From: a virus
DNA: 38,145 bases
IMG/VR virus record: IMGVR_UViG_3300034062_006228
Span: 1-38,145 of that record
Direction: 5' to 3' (one strand)
Below are positions 32,624-38,145 of this stretch, piece after piece (positions within the stretch are counted from its first letter, which is position 1; the number at the start of each line of letters is the position of its first letter). Both the position numbers and the translations under genes were made by a program. Below the pieces are notes generated by a model, which searched no databases, was not told the origin of the DNA, and saw only the letters and a program-made list of their open reading frames with translations.

Positions 32624-34486
32624 ATGGCAGGAGGAGATGATGAAAAAGGTAGTATAAATCAGTTTACCAAAGCCTTCGGGAAATATGGTGAACAGATTGT
32701 TGATGCCTTTTTAACAAACTTTAAGGCTGAAGAAATCACCAAAATGGTTGATAAAATGGATGTTGCGGCAAGTAGTGTTGTGAAACAATTTGGCGCAACT
32801 AGGGATAGAATTGTTGATATTAAATCAGCAATGGGGGATGCTTTAACTTCTGTAACGTTACTTGGGGGCTCATTTCAAGATATTCAAACTATTCAAACAA
32901 ATATTGCAAGTACTTTAGGAAGAAACTTAGTGGTTACTTCTGAATCATATGATAAATTATTTGCAACTACTCAAGTCACAGGTGTTGAGACAGGTAGAAT
33001 GGTTGGTGCATTTAAAGAAGCAGGTATATCGGCCTATCAATCAGTTAATGAAATGCAAAAGACCGTTGATGTTGCAAGAAGTATGGGAGTAAATGTTTCT
33101 GCAGTATCAAGTAAAGTTGTTGATAATATGGATGCCCTAAATAAGTTTGGATTCCAAAATGGTGTTGAAGGTTTAGCCAAAATGGCTGCCCAAGCTACTA
33201 TGTTGAGAGTTGATATGAAATCAACTTTGAATATGGCAGAAAAACTTTTTGACCCTGAACAAGCAATAGATATGGCGGCATCACTACAACGTTTGGGTGT
33301 TGCTCAATCTGATTTATTAGACCCATTAAGGTTAATGGACTTAGCTCAAAACGACCCAGCTGAACTTCAGAACCAACTTTCAGAAATGTCCAAACAATTT
33401 GTTCAAATGAATGAAAAAGGACAATTTGAAATTATGCCTGGTGCACGAAGACAATTAGCTGAAGTTGAAAAGGCTTTAGGTATGAGTAGGGGTGAATTAT
33501 CTAAGATGGCACTTTCTTCTGCTGAGGTTGAGGATAAGATGAAAAAGATTAAGTTCCCTGGTGATGCCTTCACTGAAGAACAGAGGATGATGATTGCCAA
33601 TATGGCCGAGATGGGTGCTGGTGGTGAATACAAGATTAGATTTGAAGGTAAGGATAGAAACCTTGAGGAGATGATGCAAATCTTCAAGGAGGATAAAGAG
33701 AAAGGTGGAACAATGATGGAGGATTTCTTGAAATCTCAAGAACCAAAAACAATGGAACAATTAGCTCAAGACCAATTAGATACGGCAACCTTTATGGCCA
33801 AACAAGTTGAGGCTATTGCAAATAGAATGGGTGCTGCGGTTGGTGGTATGAAAGTAACTGACCAAGCTCAAAGAGCTGGAAGAGAATTATATGCGACAAT
33901 ACCTAAAGTTGCAAGTGCTGAAAAATTACAAATCAGTACTATAAGAGAACAAGGTGGTAAGATGGCTGAAGATTTAATTAAAGCTGCTGGTAAAGGTGAT
34001 GCCGCTGGAGCACTTAAAGTTGGTGGTGATTTAGAAAATTATTTAAAAGATGCTGTATCACAAACCTTTGATAAAGGTAAAGAAGCCTTCAACGATTTAT
34101 CAAATTCAACAAATCCACTTATTAAAGTTTTTGGTGATGCAACTAAAACAGTAACTGATTATGTTGTCTCACACGAAAAATTAAATAAAGAAACATTATT
34201 TGGTAAATCTGAAACAAAAGTCGAAAATAAAACAAGTGAGGCTGTTAAAAATATAGAAACTAATAAGACAACCCCACCTCCACCACCAACTGAAAATGTT
34301 AACAAAAACGAAACAACATTAAACATTAAAATAGATGCACCAACTAGTATGGATACGGATAAGTTATTAGAATTCTTTAAATCTAATCCTGATATTATGC
34401 AATCAATTGCTATAAGGATGAAAGAAACTATGAATAATAATGGACAAACGGGACAAAATACTCCGTATCAACAAGTTGGATATTAA
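32624..34486 (+). CDS. Tape measure protein
   Basis: 620 residues, mostly helical, following the chaperone gene as in most long-tailed phages. The N-terminal half has long amphipathic helices and Ala/Val-rich segments (VAASSVVKQFGATRDRIVDI; LTSVTLLGGSFQDIQT; GLAKMAAQATMLRVDMKS), with Met-rich helices later (EEQRMMIANMAEMGAGG). A Pro-rich linker (TTPPPPPTENVNKN, about 556-569) precedes a small C-terminal domain (LNIKIDAPTSMDTDKLLEFF). By the usual rule of about 0.15 nm per residue, a tail of roughly 90 nm is expected, as an inference. It would fill the tube until DNA ejection. The start is supported by the promoter-like motif and leader. Confidence 0.78.
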   Translation: MAGGDDEKGSINQFTKAFGKYGEQIVDAFLTNFKAEEITKMVDKMDVAASSVVKQFGATRDRIVDIKSAMGDALTSVTLLGGSFQDIQTIQTNIASTLGRNLVVTSESYDKLFATTQVTGVETGRMVGAFKEAGISAYQSVNEMQKTVDVARSMGVNVSAVSSKVVDNMDALNKFGFQNGVEGLAKMAAQATMLRVDMKSTLNMAEKLFDPEQAIDMAASLQRLGVAQSDLLDPLRLMDLAQNDPAELQNQLSEMSKQFVQMNEKGQFEIMPGARRQLAEVEKALGMSRGELSKMALSSAEVEDKMKKIKFPGDAFTEEQRMMIANMAEMGAGGEYKIRFEGKDRNLEEMMQIFKEDKEKGGTMMEDFLKSQEPKTMEQLAQDQLDTATFMAKQVEAIANRMGAAVGGMKVTDQAQRAGRELYATIPKVASAEKLQISTIREQGGKMAEDLIKAAGKGDAAGALKVGGDLENYLKDAVSQTFDKGKEAFNDLSNSTNPLIKVFGDATKTVTDYVVSHEKLNKETLFGKSETKVENKTSEAVKNIETNKTTPPPPPTENVNKNETTLNIKIDAPTSMDTDKLLEFFKSNPDIMQSIAIRMKETMNNNGQTGQNTPYQQVGY

Positions 34487-34498
34487 CAATAATTAATT

Positions 34499-37400
34499 AT
34501 GAGTGAAAGTACTTTATCATTTGTTTCATCATCAGGTTTTAGAAATAGTCTTATTGGAAGAAATCTAAGACCCTATAATGTTACTGGTGTCTATACACCC
34601 CCATCAGGACCTGTCACATATGAAACCATTTTGACTGATTCAAATGTTATTGACTCACCCAATGACTATATTGCAAACAATCCTTTTGCAGGTCAACTAT
34701 ACCCATTAAATGAATATGGTCCTAATGGTGGGTATAATTTAACAATAACATACAATAGGCCACCATTACCACAACAATCTAATCAAGGGGAATATAATCC
34801 TAATGATACTCAAATGGATTTGTTGAATGAATTTTTTATTGATGCAGCATATATTGAAAACAGATATGGTCCGATAGGTGGATTTGATTCAATGATAATC
34901 ATTGATAGTATCCAAAACAATAATAAAATTTATGTTCCATATTGGAATCCACCAACTTTTGTACCATCAACATATACCGCATATCAAATACTTCTTTCAT
35001 CTGATCCAACTGGTTCAGATGGGTTGTTATCTCAAGATTCGTACATTGCCAAAATAGGAGCATCAACATTAAAAGGATTATTAGAAGAAAGAGTAAATTC
35101 AAGAATTTATCAAAGAACTATTGGTTCAATAAATCTTGAGGGGTTATCAGACCCATTTGAGGCGGCAAGAATTGTTGCTGGAAGAGAACCATTAGTTTAT
35201 AAAGATTATAGAATTACTGTACCTGAAAACCCAATTGTACAAGGTGGTGAATTTATAACAAGATTAACTGGTGCTTATTTACCATTCTCATTGATACCTG
35301 GTGACTATTTTAGAGAAGTTGTACCAAGTAATGGTATGAATACACAAATAGCTGGTGCTCTTAATGTTGTAAACCAATTGACAGGAGGTTTTTTAGGTCC
35401 GATTATGGATATTGTTAGAAACCCATCCCAAACATTTTTAGCTAATACTGGAAATGGTCAAAGGTCAATCCTTTTTAATAATATCAATTATAATAGATAT
35501 CAACCAAATTTTGATAAAAACTTTGGAGGGGTTTTGGGAGTTGTACAATCAGCGGTTAGTCTTTTGGTTAATACCATAAATCCTGATAATGGAACAACAG
35601 TTGGTGGTTATTATGTTGGTAGTAGAACTTCTGAACCATCAACAATAACTTCACCACCTAACCAAGTACCTGTTGACGTATTTGGAAGACAAGTTTCATC
35701 TCCCGTATATGGTCCTTCTGAATTGGGAATACTTTATGAAGGTAACGAAAATAAACTTAATTTTGGTTTAGCCGCAAAACCATACACAAATGGTGGTACG
35801 ATAGATGGACAATTTGTTTGGACATCACCAAAATATAAAGGTAATGCTGGATTCAAACCAACAATTGGTGGTGGTACTGGAGCTATAGATACAGAGTTTA
35901 ATCAAATTAGTTCTGGTTATTTATCAAATGAATCAACAAATATTACATTCAAAGGTTCATCAATTTTAGACCAAACTCAAAGATTAATTGAATCTGCTGA
36001 TAATGTTGCGGGTATTACAAGACTTAAACACGTTGGTAATGCAATTAATCAAGTTAGTAAAGTTTTCAATGATGGGTACAAAGAACTTACAAAAGGTTCG
36101 AGAGTATTGAGTTATGTAAATAATACAACTGGTCAACAAGCGGGAACTGAATATTGTAGAGTATTTGCAAAAGATACTCCTTACTTTACATATGCTGATT
36201 TACAAAAGACTGATGGTATAACTACGGCAGGTAGAAGATTTACTAATTCAGTACTTGATAACACATATAACTTAAACATAGCACCATTAAAAAACCCAGG
36301 ATCAACAAACATACAACCCGATGCTAAAGGTAATTTGGTTGCAAAGAAATATATGTTTTCAATAGAGAATCTTGCTTGGAGAACTTCAAGTAGACCTGGT
36401 TATACATATGATGATTTACCAGTTTGTGAAAAAGGTCCTAATGGTGGGAGAATAATGTGGTTTCCACCGTACAATTTAAGTTTTAATGATACAAGTAGTT
36501 CACAATTTACTCCAACAAATTTCTTGGGTAGACCTGAACCAATATATACATATAATAATACATCAAGGAGTGGACAATTAAGTTGGACTATAATTGTTGA
36601 CCATCCATCTGTAATGAATATTTTAATTGAAAAACAATTGAAAGGTCAAAACAAAGAAAGAATTGATTCAATCATTGATTCTTTCTTTGCTGGTTGTGTT
36701 AAATATGATATATATGAATTGGCTAAAAAATTCAATACAATTCCTATTTCTGATTTGTACACATATCAAGAAATATTAAATAATCCAAGATTAACTAAAG
36801 AAGAATTACAAGGTGTAATTTCAGAACAATCTAAAGAACAAACAATTACCCCAAAGAAGAATCCTGAACAAATAACTGAAAATAAAACTAATGTTGAGGA
36901 TTCTGTTACACAATTTAAAACTGACTATAAGGAATTAGCTTTTTATTTCCATGATGACATACCAGGTCCTCAAGCGGGAACAATAGCAAACCAATCTTTT
37001 ACACAGACATTCAACGCATACCAAGGTTTAATGGGTCAATATGAAACTTATTCCAATTCTTTATTCGGACCAACTAGTCCTTTTTGTAAAAAAACTGGTA
37101 CTGTTCAAGTGTCTCAAAATAAAAATCCTCAGTTAACTGACACTGGTAAATCATATGAAACGTATTGTAACGAAGCTAAAAATGTAAAACAATTTTTTGA
37201 TAATATAATTGTTACAAATTATAACAAAATTGGTGTTAACCAACCAAAAAATTTTATTGTGGATGCCTACAACCTTATTCAACAAGGTGGAACAATTTCA
37301 ATTGAAATGATTGGTTCAGCATCAGCTTTAGGTTCACAAGCTTACAACAAAAATTTGTCTTTAAGAAGGATAGATTCAGTTAAAAAATTTTTTGAAGAAA

Positions 37401-38145
37401 CTAAAATAGGTGATGCTAACCTTAAACAAGCGATTGCTGATAAAAAATTTATTATCAAATCGACACAAGGTGAAGGTGAAGATATATCAATACCAAAAGA
37501 TGATAATAATAATCTTGGTTTTGAGGTTAATTGTAGACAAGATGTTCGTGGTGGTAATAACAATACTACTGACAACTCAAGTGCACAAATATATTCAGTA
37601 TATGCAATGGCTTGTAGAAGGGTAAAAATTAATAAAATTGAAGTTACACCGCCACCACCACCTACAAAAGCTAAAAACCCTGATAATGGGGAAGATAAAC
37701 CAAAAGAAGTTATTAAACAAAAAAATCCAGTACCAAGGGTTAGTCCAACAGTTGATGTTGTTAAAAAACTTAAAGAAGGTATTGGTAAAAAAATATTGAG
37801 AAATCTGTTAACAGAGTGTGATTATTTTGAGGTTATTAAACAAGAAAACCCAATGGTTTATGATAGTATTAAAGATAGGATAAGATATTTCAATCCTGCC
37901 TTCCACTCTATGACACCTGAAGGATTGAATGCTCGTTTAACATTTTTAAATCAATGTGTTAGACCTGGTGAAACAATCCCAATTATTGGCCCTGATGGAA
38001 GACCAAAATATAACGATGCCATCAATACATCTTTCGGTGCACCACCAGTATTGGTGTTAAGAATTGGTGACTTTTTTCATACTAAAATTATACCAGATAA
38101 CGTATCATTTACCTATGACAACAATGGTATTCAATACGACTTGAA
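34499..38145 (+). CDS. Giant baseplate protein with an OmpA-like domain (3' partial)
   Basis: The ATG at 34499 opens a frame that stays open for 1215 codons to the end of the window. The N-terminal part is Pro/Asn/Tyr-rich (GFRNSLIGRNLRPYNVTGVY). About residues 620-720 hold a conserved block (GRIMWFPPYNLSF; NFLGRPEPIYTYNNTSRSG; WTIIVDHPSVMNILIEKQL). About residues 919-1010 look like an OmpA C-terminal fold (GGTISIEMIGSASALGS, then YNKNLSLRRIDSVKKFF). The Asp that binds diaminopimelate in true OmpA domains is replaced, but the Arg pair is kept. A Pro-rich linker follows, then a terminal baseplate-type domain (FNPAFHSMTPEGLNARLTFL; LVLRIGDFFHTKIIPDNVSF). Position after the tape measure favours a baseplate or hub component; it starts 12 bases after the upstream stop. 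Confidence 0.75.
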   Translation, partial: MSESTLSFVSSSGFRNSLIGRNLRPYNVTGVYTPPSGPVTYETILTDSNVIDSPNDYIANNPFAGQLYPLNEYGPNGGYNLTITYNRPPLPQQSNQGEYNPNDTQMDLLNEFFIDAAYIENRYGPIGGFDSMIIIDSIQNNNKIYVPYWNPPTFVPSTYTAYQILLSSDPTGSDGLLSQDSYIAKIGASTLKGLLEERVNSRIYQRTIGSINLEGLSDPFEAARIVAGREPLVYKDYRITVPENPIVQGGEFITRLTGAYLPFSLIPGDYFREVVPSNGMNTQIAGALNVVNQLTGGFLGPIMDIVRNPSQTFLANTGNGQRSILFNNINYNRYQPNFDKNFGGVLGVVQSAVSLLVNTINPDNGTTVGGYYVGSRTSEPSTITSPPNQVPVDVFGRQVSSPVYGPSELGILYEGNENKLNFGLAAKPYTNGGTIDGQFVWTSPKYKGNAGFKPTIGGGTGAIDTEFNQISSGYLSNESTNITFKGSSILDQTQRLIESADNVAGITRLKHVGNAINQVSKVFNDGYKELTKGSRVLSYVNNTTGQQAGTEYCRVFAKDTPYFTYADLQKTDGITTAGRRFTNSVLDNTYNLNIAPLKNPGSTNIQPDAKGNLVAKKYMFSIENLAWRTSSRPGYTYDDLPVCEKGPNGGRIMWFPPYNLSFNDTSSSQFTPTNFLGRPEPIYTYNNTSRSGQLSWTIIVDHPSVMNILIEKQLKGQNKERIDSIIDSFFAGCVKYDIYELAKKFNTIPISDLYTYQEILNNPRLTKEELQGVISEQSKEQTITPKKNPEQITENKTNVEDSVTQFKTDYKELAFYFHDDIPGPQAGTIANQSFTQTFNAYQGLMGQYETYSNSLFGPTSPFCKKTGTVQVSQNKNPQLTDTGKSYETYCNEAKNVKQFFDNIIVTNYNKIGVNQPKNFIVDAYNLIQQGGTISIEMIGSASALGSQAYNKNLSLRRIDSVKKFFEETKIGDANLKQAIADKKFIIKSTQGEGEDISIPKDDNNNLGFEVNCRQDVRGGNNNTTDNSSAQIYSVYAMACRRVKINKIEVTPPPPPTKAKNPDNGEDKPKEVIKQKNPVPRVSPTVDVVKKLKEGIGKKILRNLLTECDYFEVIKQENPMVYDSIKDRIRYFNPAFHSMTPEGLNARLTFLNQCVRPGETIPIIGPDGRPKYNDAINTSFGAPPVLVLRIGDFFHTKIIPDNVSFTYDNNGIQYDL

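Overview
The window looks like part of the genome of a large tailed bacteriophage with a contractile, T4-like tail that infects a member of the Bacteroidota. Tail sheath, tail tube, baseplate-hub and tape-measure proteins follow one another in morphogenetic order, next to a T4-type family B DNA polymerase. The DNA is very AT-rich and uses the standard code, with TGA as a stop. Most starts follow A-rich stretches rather than a Shine-Dalgarno sequence. One promoter matches the Bacteroidota TTTG / TAnnTTTG signature. No portal, terminase, capsid or prohead protease gene lies in the window. No tRNA, rRNA, CRISPR array or insertion sequence was found. Genes are densely packed and no gene-free stretch exceeds about 190 bases.

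Layout. 1-828: C-terminal end of a tail fibre with a self-cleaving S74 chaperone. 885-6589: six tightly coupled genes, five glycosyltransferases and one methyltransferase. 6606-6832: a probable stand-alone structured RNA with its own promoter and terminator, facing a minus-strand gene (6779-7414). 7461-13815: three large adhesin or fibre proteins (Pro-Thr linkers, a nine-residue Asn-rich solenoid, a shared bead module). 13841-16894: a small gene, an 18-bp hairpin over a start codon, and the DNA polymerase. 16936-17298: a small tagged protein. 17335-23668 (minus): a SNF2-type helicase split by an intein, a superoxide dismutase fused to an unknown domain, a neck-like protein and a small protein. 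23688-26126: head-tail connector or tail-completion candidates, then a small minus-strand ribbon-helix-helix protein at 26123-26287. 26407-38145: enlarged tail sheath, HAD hydrolase, tail tube, baseplate/tail-assembly chaperone with a probable frameshifted extension, tape measure, and a giant baseplate protein that runs off the window.

Three patterns cut across the genes. (1) Five otherwise unrelated proteins begin with a short basic amphipathic segment ending in [I/L]-x-E. This resembles the T4 capsid-targeting peptide and gp21 cleavage site, so they may be cargo packed into the head; one is the superoxide dismutase. (2) An oriented motif, [A/G]TATTTAT, lies just upstream of many starts on both strands and is a candidate phage promoter. 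(3) The glycosyltransferase cassette sits beside fibre proteins with Pro-Thr tracts, which suggests modification of the virion. Domain calls rest on motif recognition by eye; no database search was run.
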